Of a stretch of 64,000 bases of DNA, positions 44,432 through 52,621 are shown piece by piece (positions within the stretch are counted from its first letter, which is position 1; the number at the start of each line of letters is the position of its first letter). The position numbers were made by a program, and so were the translations under genes. The stretch is from contig NZ_AUIF01000034.1 of NCBI RefSeq assembly GCF_000423565.1, positions 1-64,000 on the forward strand. Reading direction: 5' to 3'. The notes beneath the pieces are model-generated. The model made no database searches. It had not been told where the DNA came from and saw nothing but the letters and a program-made list of their open reading frames with translations. The stretch comes from Runella zeae DSM 19591 (lineage in GTDB: Bacteria > Bacteroidota > Bacteroidia > Cytophagales > Spirosomataceae).

Positions 44432-45196
44432 ATGCAATCATTAGATTTTAAAAAAATAAAAAGCGATTTTGACCAAAATGGCTTTGTATTGTGTGAGGAT
44501 TTTACTTCCCCACAAGAGCTTGAGGATCTCAAAGCCAACCTCAAACGGTTTATCGAAGAGATTGTCCCTACCCTCGGTTCGTCGGATGCTTTTTATGAAG
44601 ATAGTCAGGATTTGTCATCTCTTAAGCAGGTTTTTCGAATGGCTCACCACGACTCTTTCTTTCATGAGATGGTCAATGGGAGCCGTTTTGAAAAATTAGC
44701 GGAAATATTGCTAGGCGAAAAAATAGCGAAAGCCGAGGTAGAGTATTTCAACAAACCTGCGGGTATCGGAAAGCCTACGCCACCGCATCAAGATGCGTAT
44801 TATTTCATGATTACGCCGCCGCAAGCCCTTACGTTTTGGATTCCTTTAGAAGACGTGGATGCAGCAAATGGATGCCTTCATTACTTAAAAGGCTCTCATA
44901 CAAAAGGGATGCGGCTTCATGGCCGAACCCAAACGTTGGGTTTTTCGCAAGGAATCGTCGATTATGGAACCGAAGAAGACTTGGCCGTTGAAACAGCCGT
45001 ACCCATGAAAGCAGGTGGTGTATTGGCGCATCATGCCATGACGGTACATTCGGCACCTGGCAACCACAGCCCCAACCGCGCCCGCAAAGTCATTGGTTTG
45101 GTGTTTTTTGGAGAATCGGCCCAAGAAGATGACGAAGCCAAAGCGGCTTACCGCGAAAAACTCAAAGCCGAAAGAGCCGTGGCCGCGCAAAACTGA
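44432..45196 (+). CDS. Phytanoyl-CoA dioxygenase (PhyH) family Fe(II)/2-oxoglutarate enzyme
   Basis: 254 residues, soluble. The double-stranded beta-helix shows the metal motif in [11 protein letters not shown] (H-x-D, about 110-113). The distal His lies in [20 protein letters not shown], with the 2-oxoglutarate-binding Arg in the same segment (about 190-210). The strand [18 protein letters not shown] is a PhyH hallmark. Such enzymes hydroxylate small molecules, often to set up a later cleavage. Located 22 bp after sialidase-like 2 and 5 bp before an SDR, so hydroxylation followed by dehydrogenation is a reasonable guess. Confidence 0.88.
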   Translation: MQSLDFKKIKSDFDQNGFVLCEDFTSPQELEDLKANLKRFIEEIVPTLGSSDAFYEDSQDLSSLKQVFRMAHHDSFFHEMVNGSRFEKLAEILLGEKIAKAEVEYFNKPAGIGKPTPPHQDAYYFMITPPQALTFWIPLEDVDAANGCLHYLKGSHTKGMRLHGRTQTLGFSQGIVDYGTEEDLAVETAVPMKAGGVLAHHAMTVHSAPGNHSPNRARKVIGLVFFGESAQEDDEAKAAYREKLKAERAVAAQN

Positions 45197-45201
45197 TTGT
45201 T

Positions 45202-45987
45202 ATGACACTCACATCGCCTTTTGATTTGACGCATAAAACCATCTGGGTAGTAGGAGGAGCAGGATATTTAGGACAAGCCACCGTGAAGCAACTCTATCAA
45301 CTAGGAGCCACGGTACATTGTATAGATTTAGAAAACCGCGCCGCTGATTTCATCAGTACGTTATCACCTTCAAGTAGGCTTATGGCACATTCGCTTGATG
45401 CCACGGACATGACCGCTACGGAAGAGTTTGTAAAATATCAAATCAGTTCCTCAGGCCTGCCCGACGGTTTGGTAAACATGACGGCTTCTACTACAGCGTT
45501 GAAAATGGAAGCCTTGTCAGCCGATGATTTTGACCGAGTCAATCACGGGGGTATCACCGCTACTTTTATGCTGGCGAGATGGGTGGGAGAGCAAATGGCC
45601 GCACGAGGTAGCGGAAATGTGGTGCTATTTTCGAGTATGTACGGCACGGTTTCGCCCTATCCTGAGGTGTACGAAGCCCCAATGAACAAAAATCCAATCG
45701 AATACGGCGTCGGCAAAGCGGGTATTATTCAGATGACGAAGTACTTGGCCGTTCATTGGGGGGCGCAAAATGTACGATTTAATTGTATTTCGCCCGGCCC
45801 TTTTCCCAACCCTGCCGTACAAACGCATCATCCTGATTTTGTGGATAGACTTTCTCAAAAATCACCCATGAAGCGTATCGGTCGTGCCGAGGAAATTGCG
45901 AGTTCGGTGGCGTTTCTTTTGTCAGACGCGGCGTCTTACATCAATGGCCACAATTTAGTAGTAGATGGCGGCTGGACAGTCTGGTGA
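45202..45987 (+). CDS. Short-chain dehydrogenase/reductase 1
   Basis: 261 residues with the classical SDR order. The cofactor motif is [11 protein letters not shown] (about 13-23), with Asp after beta-2 (HCIDLENRA, favouring NAD). [10 protein letters not shown] carries the catalytic Ser, and [14 protein letters not shown] the catalytic Tyr and Lys. The end [15 protein letters not shown] is standard. The usual N-N-A motif is replaced by [11 protein letters not shown], and that is the only oddity. It probably oxidises a secondary alcohol of the imported compound. Starts 5 bp after the PhyH gene. Confidence 0.88.
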   Translation: MTLTSPFDLTHKTIWVVGGAGYLGQATVKQLYQLGATVHCIDLENRAADFISTLSPSSRLMAHSLDATDMTATEEFVKYQISSSGLPDGLVNMTASTTALKMEALSADDFDRVNHGGITATFMLARWVGEQMAARGSGNVVLFSSMYGTVSPYPEVYEAPMNKNPIEYGVGKAGIIQMTKYLAVHWGAQNVRFNCISPGPFPNPAVQTHHPDFVDRLSQKSPMKRIGRAEEIASSVAFLLSDAASYINGHNLVVDGGWTVW

Positions 45988-46074
45988 TTTTGTTTGTCAG
46001 CAAAAAAGTAGTGATTTTCTGACAGGTAGTTAATCAGCTTTCTAATCAGCGTCTTAAGGGAGGATTTATAAAAT

Positions 46075-47022
46075 ATGCGTTTCATTATTTCGGTTTTCTG
46101 TTGTATGTTGTTTAGTTATGAAAGTAATTCTCAATCCTTACAGGCAACACGTTCGGAGGAGCAGTGTGTGGAGGTGTTGCATAAAGTATTGAGAGAACAA
46201 AAAGAATGGGTAAAAGTACACGCCGCAGAGTTTTTGTTGTGGTCGGGTCATTCGGCGGGAGTCAAGGAGGCATACGAAGCAGAAGAGCGTTTGTATGGCA
46301 CTCAGTTGCCTTACCGGATTGGGATTTGGCGTGTTTTGGCGCAGGCTTCCGTAGGTGAAGAACGCGATAGGTGGATTAAAAAGATAAAAGCGGCTTTTCT
46401 CAATCCTGACGGAGCGGATAGACTTCACGCTTCCGAAACCCTTGCCAAGCTGAAAATATGCCCCTACGACGAGAACCCTTCTTTGTTTGAAACCACGCTA
46501 GCCTCTACCTCTAAGCCTTTGGCAATGTACACTTTATGGGATGCTTTTTATCATAGTGCCGCCAAAGAAAGCGAAATTAGAACGAAGCTATTAGCCACTC
46601 TTCAAAATGCTGCCCCCGAGGATATAGTAGCGCGGAGCATTCCTGCTTACGCATTGCGGCAGTTGGGTGGACTTTCGGTATCCGAATGGCAGATATTGGC
46701 AAGCCGAGCTTTTGCGGAGCCAATGGATTCTCCTGCTCGAACCAATTTATTGAGTTCGGCATGGGCCAACAGTTTTCGGGAAGGCTATGATGCTTTAGGT
46801 AAAAAACTCAAAGCTGAATTGCTCAAATACAGCCAATCCCCGCGCAAAGGTGAGCGGTTTGAACTGGCAATGGTACTGGCTGATAAAGGAAATTTGGAAG
46901 ATTTAGGGCTTTTAAATGCAATGTTAAAAGCAGAAAATCCATTGCCAAGCGAAGCCGACAATGAAGATATCAAAGCCGCCGCTGCTTACGCTATCTTGAA
47001 AATAAAGCAAAGGAATCGCTAA
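46075..47022 (+). CDS. Exported helical-repeat (HEAT-like) protein
   Basis: 315 residues. A signal peptide (FIISVFCCMLFSYESNSQ) is followed by repeated antiparallel helices, including WVKVHAAEFLLWSGHSAG, RLHASETLAKLKICPYDEN, SIPAYALRQLGGLSVSEW and DIKAAAAYAILKIKQ. This pattern matches HEAT/PBS-lyase repeat proteins found beside hydrolase genes in Bacteroidota and Planctomycetota. A binding or scaffold role is likely, with no catalytic residues visible. It is the last gene before operator S4, so it may end the operon that begins at 38383. Confidence 0.6.
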   Translation: MRFIISVFCCMLFSYESNSQSLQATRSEEQCVEVLHKVLREQKEWVKVHAAEFLLWSGHSAGVKEAYEAEERLYGTQLPYRIGIWRVLAQASVGEERDRWIKKIKAAFLNPDGADRLHASETLAKLKICPYDENPSLFETTLASTSKPLAMYTLWDAFYHSAAKESEIRTKLLATLQNAAPEDIVARSIPAYALRQLGGLSVSEWQILASRAFAEPMDSPARTNLLSSAWANSFREGYDALGKKLKAELLKYSQSPRKGERFELAMVLADKGNLEDLGLLNAMLKAENPLPSEADNEDIKAAAAYAILKIKQRNR

Positions 47023-47033
47023 ACTGTCTTAGT

Positions 47034-47097
47034 GAAAGATAGTATCACTTTTTGGTAAAAAAGAGAAAGAAAGGATAATTGTCCGAAATTACCTTTG
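47034..47097 (+). promoter_or_regulatory. AraC-type operator and promoter, site S4 (aldolase operon)
   Basis: ATAGTA at 47039-47044 lies in a GAAAGATAGTATCA context. The second half-site at 47060-47065 is degenerate (AAAGAG). A perfect -7 box TACCTTTG (47090-47097) follows the 33-bp element by exactly 23 bp, as at S1-S3, and the aldolase ATG is at 47120. Confidence 0.65.
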
Positions 47098-47119
47098 AAA
47101 TCAAGAAAAGAGTCAAGAT

Positions 47120-47932
47120 ATGTCATTGAAAATGCGAGAAAGCCGCGTGTTGGCCAAACTAAGAGCCGGCGAAACGGTGTGTTGTTTTAAAATAAATTTA
47201 GCGGATCCACGCTCAGTCGAAATCGCCGCTTTGGCAGGTTTTGATTGTGTATGGGCTGACCAAGAGCATATTGGGCAAGATTGGTCGATTATGACGGCCA
47301 ACGTCTGGGCTACCAAATCTCACAATGTGGATTTGCTCGTAAGAGTACCACGAGGAAGCTACAGCGATTACCTACGCCCGCTCGAATTGGACGCTTCGGG
47401 TATCATGGTGCCGCACGTCAAAGGGGTGGAAGATGCTCGAAAAGTAATAGACATGGTCAGGTTTTACCCCGTAGGTCGTCGGCCTATCGATGGGGGTAAT
47501 GCCGATGCGGCTTACACGGGTATCGATTTCAACGAATATTTGGTGCAGGCCAATCAGCAGCGATTTGTGGTGCTTCAAATCGAAGGGCCAGAGCCTTTGG
47601 AAGAACTGGAAGAAATTGCCGCTTTAGACGGCTTTGATATGCTATTTTTCGGGCCGGGAGATTTTAGTCAGGGAATTGGTGCTCCAGGACAATGGAATCA
47701 CCCCAAACTACTCGAAACCCGCATCAGAGTGGCAGAAGTGGCGGCCAAGTACGGCAAGTTTGCAGGAACTGTAGGCGGGCCGGGCAATTTGAAAGACCTG
47801 CTAGACATGGGCTATCATTTTGTGAGCATTGGTGCGGATGTCGTAGGTCTGAAAAACTACTGCATGGAGTTGGTGTCGGCTTTTAAAAACACAACTTCTG
47901 AGGCTTCCTCTTCTTCTTATTTAGAAAATTAG
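47120..47932 (+). CDS. HpcH/HpaI-family aldolase
   Basis: 270 residues forming a TIM barrel. The motif AGFDCVWADQEHIGQDWS (about 37-54) carries the catalytic acid/His pair. LVRVPRGSYSDYLRPLELDASG holds the substrate Arg, VPHVKGVEDA follows, and LQIEGPEPL plus LFFGPGDFSQGIG hold the metal-binding Glu and Asp. The family cleaves 2-keto-3-deoxy acids (or related 4-hydroxy-2-oxo acids) to pyruvate and an aldehyde. As first gene after operator S4 and followed by an aldo/keto reductase, it is the most likely carbon-carbon cleaving step of the island. Confidence 0.88.
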   Translation: MSLKMRESRVLAKLRAGETVCCFKINLADPRSVEIAALAGFDCVWADQEHIGQDWSIMTANVWATKSHNVDLLVRVPRGSYSDYLRPLELDASGIMVPHVKGVEDARKVIDMVRFYPVGRRPIDGGNADAAYTGIDFNEYLVQANQQRFVVLQIEGPEPLEELEEIAALDGFDMLFFGPGDFSQGIGAPGQWNHPKLLETRIRVAEVAAKYGKFAGTVGGPGNLKDLLDMGYHFVSIGADVVGLKNYCMELVSAFKNTTSEASSSSYLEN

Positions 47933-47947
47933 CAATTGGTTGAAAGA

Positions 47948-48904
47948 ATGAAAATGCGAAAGCTCGGCACTACGGGATTGACGGTTTCGGAAGTTGCCTT
48001 TGGGGGTGTAGAAATAGGAATTCCGTATGGCATTGGCGTCGAAAATGAGGCAGATATGCCCACTGAAGCTCAGGCGATTGAGTTGCTACACGCTGCTGTC
48101 GATAAAGGAATCAATTTTTTTGATACCGCTCGGATGTACGGTACCAGCGAAAATGTCATGGGAAAAGCCTTTGTCGGGATGCGTCCGCAACTTGTACTTG
48201 CCAGCAAATGCCGACATTTTCGAGGACAAGACGGTGCTTTACCTGCCGATACAGATTTGAAAACTTTCGTCGAAAGGTCATTGGCTGAAAGCTTGGCCGC
48301 TTTGAAAACCGATTATTTGGATGTGTTTATGCTGCACCAAGCTGACTTGGGAATACTGAAGCATCCATTGATTGCCGAAATTTTTGCAGACCTCAAAAAG
48401 CAAGGTATTGTCCGAGCCACGGGCGCGTCGGTTTATACTTTAGAAGAAACCAATCTTGCGATTGAATCAGGCGCGTGGGATGTGATTCAGCTTCCTTTCA
48501 ACCTTATGAATCAAAGCCAAGGGATATATTTTGAAAAGGCTTCCCAAAAAGGCGTCGGTATTGTAGTGCGTTCTGTTTTGATGAAAGGCTTGCTGAGTGA
48601 CCGAGGCAAAAATATGCATCCAGCTTTGGCCGCAGTAGAGCAACATATTGCAGATTATCAGGACTTTCTAAACGAACACTATCCTGATTTGCCTACGTTA
48701 GCGACCAAGTTTGCGTTATCGTTCGATGGGATTTCTTCGGTGTTGGTAGGCATTGATAAAATGGAATATTTGGACACCGCCGTGGCTATCGCCCAACGAC
48801 CTGACATTGATGCAATGACCCGACAAAAGTTGGCGCAAATGGCATACCCCGATCCTGATTTTCTCAACTTGCATCATTGGGATAAAATGGGCTGGTTGAA
48901 ATAG
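47948..48904 (+). CDS. Aldo/keto reductase
   Basis: 318 residues from the ATG at 47948, preferred to the TTG at 47936 because MKMRKLGTTGLTVSEVAFGG is the family's normal start. The tetrad is visible: Asp and Tyr in NFFDTARMYG, Lys in VLASKCRHF and His in VFMLHQADLG. It is an (alpha/beta)8 barrel using NAD(P)(H). The length and the FDTA.MYG variant fit the group that includes L-fucose- and galactose-type dehydrogenases. Following the aldolase by 15 bp, it may reduce the aldehyde product or oxidise the starting sugar. Confidence 0.85.
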   Translation: MKMRKLGTTGLTVSEVAFGGVEIGIPYGIGVENEADMPTEAQAIELLHAAVDKGINFFDTARMYGTSENVMGKAFVGMRPQLVLASKCRHFRGQDGALPADTDLKTFVERSLAESLAALKTDYLDVFMLHQADLGILKHPLIAEIFADLKKQGIVRATGASVYTLEETNLAIESGAWDVIQLPFNLMNQSQGIYFEKASQKGVGIVVRSVLMKGLLSDRGKNMHPALAAVEQHIADYQDFLNEHYPDLPTLATKFALSFDGISSVLVGIDKMEYLDTAVAIAQRPDIDAMTRQKLAQMAYPDPDFLNLHHWDKMGWLK

Positions 48905-48929
48905 TAATGACCTCAAGAACGAAATTTAG

Positions 48930-49847
48930 ATGATTAAGATAGGTGTAATTGGAATGAGTCCTGGCAATGCCCACCCTTATTCGTGGTCGGCTATTATCAA
49001 TGGACAGTTTGACGCTGAGGAGATTAGCCGCGTGGGTTATCCCGCAGTTGCAGCATACTTAAACGTCAACAAAGACACTTTGGGTATTCCGGGAGCTTAT
49101 GTCACGCAGGTGTGGACGCAAGATACGGCGATTTCGGAGAGTATTGCCCACACGACGGGCATACCCCACATCGCAACGAATTTGGTAGACATGATTGGGC
49201 AAGTAGATGCGGTATTGCTCGCCCGCGACGACCCCGAGCGTCACCGCGAAATGGCCGCGCCTTTTATCGAAGCAGGTATTCCAATTTTTGTGGATAAGCC
49301 CTTGGCCTATTCGACAGAAGATTTGGAATGGTTTGCAAGTCAATGGCACCAAGGCAAGTTTATCATGTCTTGTTCATCGATGCGCTATTCCAACGAAGGA
49401 CGTATCTTGAAGCAAGAATTGGCCGCATTAGGAAAATTAGAATTGATTACGGCAGTTGGGAAAAAAGACTGGAAAAAATACGGCATTCACCTGTTGGAAG
49501 GGATTTTTTCGATTATTGATTTTCCGCCTGTGGCTAGCGTGCGGCACATTGGAGAGCTAGAAAAAGAGATTGTTCATATTGAATTAGAAAGCGGCCTACA
49601 GATTACGCTGCACTTGTTTCAAGACATCGCGGGCACTTTCCAGTTTTCCTTTTTTGGGCAATCAGGCTGGCGTTTGGTCGATATCAAAAACTCCTATTCG
49701 ATGTTTCGGGACAATCTTATCGAATTTATAAGAGCAGTAGCAGAAGGCAAACCTCGTATTGCATTTTCAGAAACCGAATTGCTAATGCGTATCATTATCG
49801 CTGCCAATCAAAGCCGATTGGTAGGTGGTGTAATCATAAAATTTTAA
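48930..49847 (+). CDS. Gfo/Idh/MocA-family oxidoreductase
   Basis: 305 residues. The N-terminal Rossmann domain has an atypical nucleotide loop (GVIGMSPGNAHPYSW instead of GxGxxG), DAVLLARDDPERHREM, and the family's E-K-P motif as FVDKPLAYS (about 131-139). The C-terminal domain contains KKYGIHLLEGIF with the likely catalytic His. The family oxidises or reduces hydroxyl groups of sugars and cyclitols. The loop variant suggests altered cofactor binding. It follows the aldo/keto reductase by 25 bp and is followed by a 67-bp repeat array. Confidence 0.8.
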   Translation: MIKIGVIGMSPGNAHPYSWSAIINGQFDAEEISRVGYPAVAAYLNVNKDTLGIPGAYVTQVWTQDTAISESIAHTTGIPHIATNLVDMIGQVDAVLLARDDPERHREMAAPFIEAGIPIFVDKPLAYSTEDLEWFASQWHQGKFIMSCSSMRYSNEGRILKQELAALGKLELITAVGKKDWKKYGIHLLEGIFSIIDFPPVASVRHIGELEKEIVHIELESGLQITLHLFQDIAGTFQFSFFGQSGWRLVDIKNSYSMFRDNLIEFIRAVAEGKPRIAFSETELLMRIIIAANQSRLVGGVIIKF

Positions 49848-49864
49848 AATGAGGTATGCATTCT

Positions 49865-50197
49865 ACTTGACCCAAACTATCATTTGGGTCAAAAAATGGT
49901 GCAGCGTCTCCGACGCAAAATAGATAGGATAGCTTGCTCCAAACTATCATTTGGGTCAAAAAAATGGTGCAGCGTCTCCGACGCAAAACAGATAATGCAG
50001 CTTGCTCCAAACTATCATTTGGGTCAAAAATGGTGCAGCGTCTCCGACGCAAAATAGATAATGTAGCTTGACCCAAACTATCATTTGGGTCAAAAAATGG
50101 CACTGCGTCTCCGACGCAAAATAGATAGGATAGCTTGCTCCAAACTATCATTTGGGTCAAAAAATGGTGTAGCGTCTCCGACGCAAAATAGATAAGC
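49865..50197. repeat. Tandem array, five units of about 67 bp with two hairpins each
   Basis: Units start near 49865, 49932, 50000, 50066 and 50133. Each has CCAAACTATCATTTGG, with GACCC/GGGTC flanks in units 1 and 4, and a second palindrome GCGTC-tcc-GACGC, then aaaatagata. The array fills the 362-bp gap between the Gfo/Idh gene and the SDR at 50210. No gene is seen in it. Confidence 0.92.
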
Positions 50198-50209
50198 TTT
50201 AAAAAGAAT

Positions 50210-50989
50210 ATGAACGTAAAAGAATTATTGAGCCTAAAAGGGAAAGTCATTTTGGTGACAGGTGGCTCTGGGCAGTATGGACAGTGTATTGTAGAAGGTT
50301 TGGCCGAAGCAGATGCTACCGTTATTACTTCTTCGCGAGACTTAGCTTCGGCTACCCAAACAGCCACTTTGATGAAAGAAGCCGGACTGGACGTGCATCC
50401 AGCGGTGGTGGATCAAGGGAACCCCGAATCGGTCAAAGAAATAGTGCATTTTATCAAAGAGCGATTCGGACGTCTCGATGGATTTATCAACAATGCCGTA
50501 TCACGACCCATGAAAGGTTACAACGCTCCGATTGAGCAGTTTGCGGAGTCAATGGATGTCAACGCCACGGGCATGATGAACCTACTTCGTGAAATGACAA
50601 AGCTGATTGTCGAGAGCGGCGGCGGAAGTGTAGTAAACATCGCCTCAATGATGGGCATGTTTGGACCCGACCTTAGCAATTATGAAGGTACTACCAATAT
50701 GGGCGATCTTCCGCCCGATTATTTCTTTCACAATGCAGGCTTGATTAACCTAACCCGATACATGGCTCAGATGAATGCTGGCAAAAACATCCGCTTCAAT
50801 TGCATTAGTCCGGGTGGATTGTTTAATCATCAGCCGCAAGCTTTTCTCGATAATTACTGCAAAAAAGTACCACTCAGACGCATGGCCAACAAAGACGATA
50901 TCAAAGGGTTGGTGGTTTTATTGTGCTCAGAGGCAGGGGTTTATATCAACGGTGAAAATATCCTCATGGACGGAGGCCTCAATGCTTAA
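50210..50989 (+). CDS. Short-chain dehydrogenase/reductase 2 with altered active site
   Basis: 259 residues. The cofactor motif VTGGSGQYGQCIVEG (about 17-31), FINNAVSRP (the N-N-A motif, intact here), VNIASMMGMFGP (catalytic Ser) and INGENILMDGG end are all standard SDR. At the usual Y-x3-K site, however, the protein reads PDYFFHNAGLINLTRY, with Asn where the catalytic Lys belongs. The Lys normally binds the cofactor ribose and lowers the Tyr pKa, so activity may be changed or lost, unless another residue substitutes. It is separated from the preceding gene by the repeat array. Confidence 0.85.
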   Translation: MNVKELLSLKGKVILVTGGSGQYGQCIVEGLAEADATVITSSRDLASATQTATLMKEAGLDVHPAVVDQGNPESVKEIVHFIKERFGRLDGFINNAVSRPMKGYNAPIEQFAESMDVNATGMMNLLREMTKLIVESGGGSVVNIASMMGMFGPDLSNYEGTTNMGDLPPDYFFHNAGLINLTRYMAQMNAGKNIRFNCISPGGLFNHQPQAFLDNYCKKVPLRRMANKDDIKGLVVLLCSEAGVYINGENILMDGGLNA

Positions 50990-51016
50990 AAAGAATAAAT
51001 AATATCTTCTTTGAAC

Positions 51017-51048
51017 AAAAAAAACGGTAAAAAAAGAATCGTTTTTTA
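51017..51048. terminator. A/T-stem hairpin after SDR 2
   Basis: AAAAAAAACG pairs with CGTTTTTT around an A-rich loop and sits 28 bp after the stop at 50989. It could serve as an intrinsic terminator of the aldolase operon before operator S5. The stem is weak. Confidence 0.4.
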
Positions 51049-51063
51049 GGATAGAAAAGGTTC

Positions 51064-51128
51064 AAAAAATAGTATTAGTAATTCAAATAAAAGTAGGAGA
51101 TATGACAAAGGGATGATATTTATTTTTG
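51064..51128 (+). promoter_or_regulatory. AraC-type operator and promoter, site S5 (RidA operon)
   Basis: ATAGTA (51069-51074) and AAAGTA (51090-51095) are 21 bp apart with TCAAAT between, as in S1 and S2. A -7 box TATTTTTG (51121-51128) follows the element by 24 bp. The RidA ATG is at 51166. Confidence 0.72.
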
Positions 51129-51165
51129 TAAAGTTAGAATTATGTAAAATAATATTTTGTAAAGA

Positions 51166-51546
51166 ATGGAAAAAGTAATTCATCCCGAACGTAATCCTGA
51201 TTTTGTAACTGGGGCCTATTCAGATGGTATTGTTGTTGGAGGTTTTTTGTTTGTGAGTGGTCAAGCTGCCGTTGACTTCAAAACCTCGCAATTTGTGTTG
51301 GGAACGATTGAAGAAGAAACACAACGCACCCTAGACAATGTCAAGAGTATTGTGGAGGCCGCAGGGGCTACAATGGCAAACGTGGTAAAATGTACAGTAC
51401 ACTTGGCCGATATTGCTGAGTTTGACCGCTACAATGCCGTATATGCTACTTATTTCCCGGGCATTAAGCCTGCTCGCACCACCGTTCAATCCGTGCTTGC
51501 CGAAAATATCAAAGTTGAAATAGATTGTATTGTCAAATTACCGTAA
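51166..51546 (+). CDS. RidA-family enamine/imine deaminase
   Basis: 126 residues, the normal length of this trimeric family. The signature Arg is in KPARTTVQ (about 105) and the partner Glu in KVEIDCIVKLP (about 120). VGGFLFVSGQAAVD and NVVKCTVHLADIAEF are family strands. RidA hydrolyses reactive enamines and imines released by PLP-dependent enzymes to ketoacid and ammonia. It leads an operon that contains a GSA-type aminotransferase and a DSD1-like PLP enzyme, so a dedicated clean-up or deamination role in this pathway is plausible. Confidence 0.93.
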   Translation: MEKVIHPERNPDFVTGAYSDGIVVGGFLFVSGQAAVDFKTSQFVLGTIEEETQRTLDNVKSIVEAAGATMANVVKCTVHLADIAEFDRYNAVYATYFPGIKPARTTVQSVLAENIKVEIDCIVKLP

Positions 51547-51565
51547 GCATTAGCCGATTTCGCTT

Positions 51566-52558
51566 ATGATCGAACAGTTAAATACAGGCCAAATTCCGAT
51601 AGGAGTAATAGGATTAGGTTTGATGGGCAGCAGTATTGTGGCTGCATTATTGATTTCAGGGCATACCGTCAAAGCCATTGCTCCGATTGAGGCAGATGCT
51701 TTCAAGGCTGAAGAAAGAATACAATCCCAATTGCTATTGTGCTCAAAAGCAGGTTTGATAGAGGCCGATTTAGCCCCTTATTCAAAAGCATTGACGGTTT
51801 CGCAAGACTATGGCGAATTGGCCGACTGCAAAATCGTTTTGGAATGTGTGATTGAAGACCTTGCTATCAAAGCAGAGGTGTATCAAAAAATTACATCAGT
51901 AGTGAGCGACGACGTAGTAGTAGGAACCAATACCTCCGCTATCCCGATAAGTGAACTGCAAAAGTACATCAAAAAACCTGAGCGGTTTTTGGGCGTACAC
52001 TGGGCCGAGCCTGCGTTTATGACTCGTTTTCTGGAAATTACTTGTGGAACCCTTACCGAAGCGGTGTATGCCGAGCGCATTTTCAACCTTGCCGGGTACT
52101 GGGGTAAAGAACCTACATTGCTCAAAAAAGACATTCGTGGGTTTATCACAAACCGCTTGATGTATGCGGTATATCGAGAGATTTTTCACCAGATTGAAAA
52201 AGGAGCGGCTACCAAAGAAGACCTCGACAAAGCCTTTCGCTACGATGCAGGCTCATGGATGACGCTCATGGGGATTTTTCGACGCATGGATTACCACGGA
52301 TTGGAGGATTATCAGCCGATTTTAAGCCAGATTTTTGGGCGCCTGAGCAATTCGACAGAAGTGCCTACTTTGATGCAAAAAATGGTAGAACGACACGCCC
52401 GAGGTATTCACAATGGCGACGGCTTGTATGAATACGAGGAAGGCGAAGCTGCTGCTTGGGACGAGGCTTTTGCGAGTTTCAACCACGAAATCCATAGTCT
52501 TGCAGCTCAATACTCCGCCGAAAGTGTTACCAAAGTCGTCAAAAATAATCTTACTTAA
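51566..52558 (+). CDS. 3-hydroxyacyl-CoA dehydrogenase-like NAD enzyme (active-type copy)
   Basis: 330 residues. The NAD motif is intact (GVIGLGLMGSS, about 13-23). ECVIEDLAIKAEVYQKI is followed by NTSAIPISEL, then the catalytic His in FLGVHWAEPAFMTRFLEI (His about 150) and DIRGFITNRLMYAVYREIF, where the Asn of the family motif is kept. No CoA-specific extension is visible. Relatives act on small 3-hydroxy acids such as carnitine or gulonate as well as acyl-CoA. A degenerate paralogue is encoded at 53950, on the other side of the aminotransferase gene. Confidence 0.85.
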   Translation: MIEQLNTGQIPIGVIGLGLMGSSIVAALLISGHTVKAIAPIEADAFKAEERIQSQLLLCSKAGLIEADLAPYSKALTVSQDYGELADCKIVLECVIEDLAIKAEVYQKITSVVSDDVVVGTNTSAIPISELQKYIKKPERFLGVHWAEPAFMTRFLEITCGTLTEAVYAERIFNLAGYWGKEPTLLKKDIRGFITNRLMYAVYREIFHQIEKGAATKEDLDKAFRYDAGSWMTLMGIFRRMDYHGLEDYQPILSQIFGRLSNSTEVPTLMQKMVERHARGIHNGDGLYEYEEGEAAAWDEAFASFNHEIHSLAAQYSAESVTKVVKNNLT

Positions 52559-52621
52559 AATTGAATACTCAGCACCATTAACGAATGGCGATAAAATTGT
52601 GCGTTCGCACTCAACAATAAA

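Noticed and set aside
49865-50197. CRISPR-like appearance of the 67-bp array
   Set aside because: Spacers are also repeated and the unit length varies by 1-2 bp; it is a hairpin tandem repeat.
49834-50367. A 177-residue minus-strand ORF over the repeat array
   Set aside because: It is a translation of the tandem repeat (repeated DPNDSL-type units) and overlaps real plus-strand genes.
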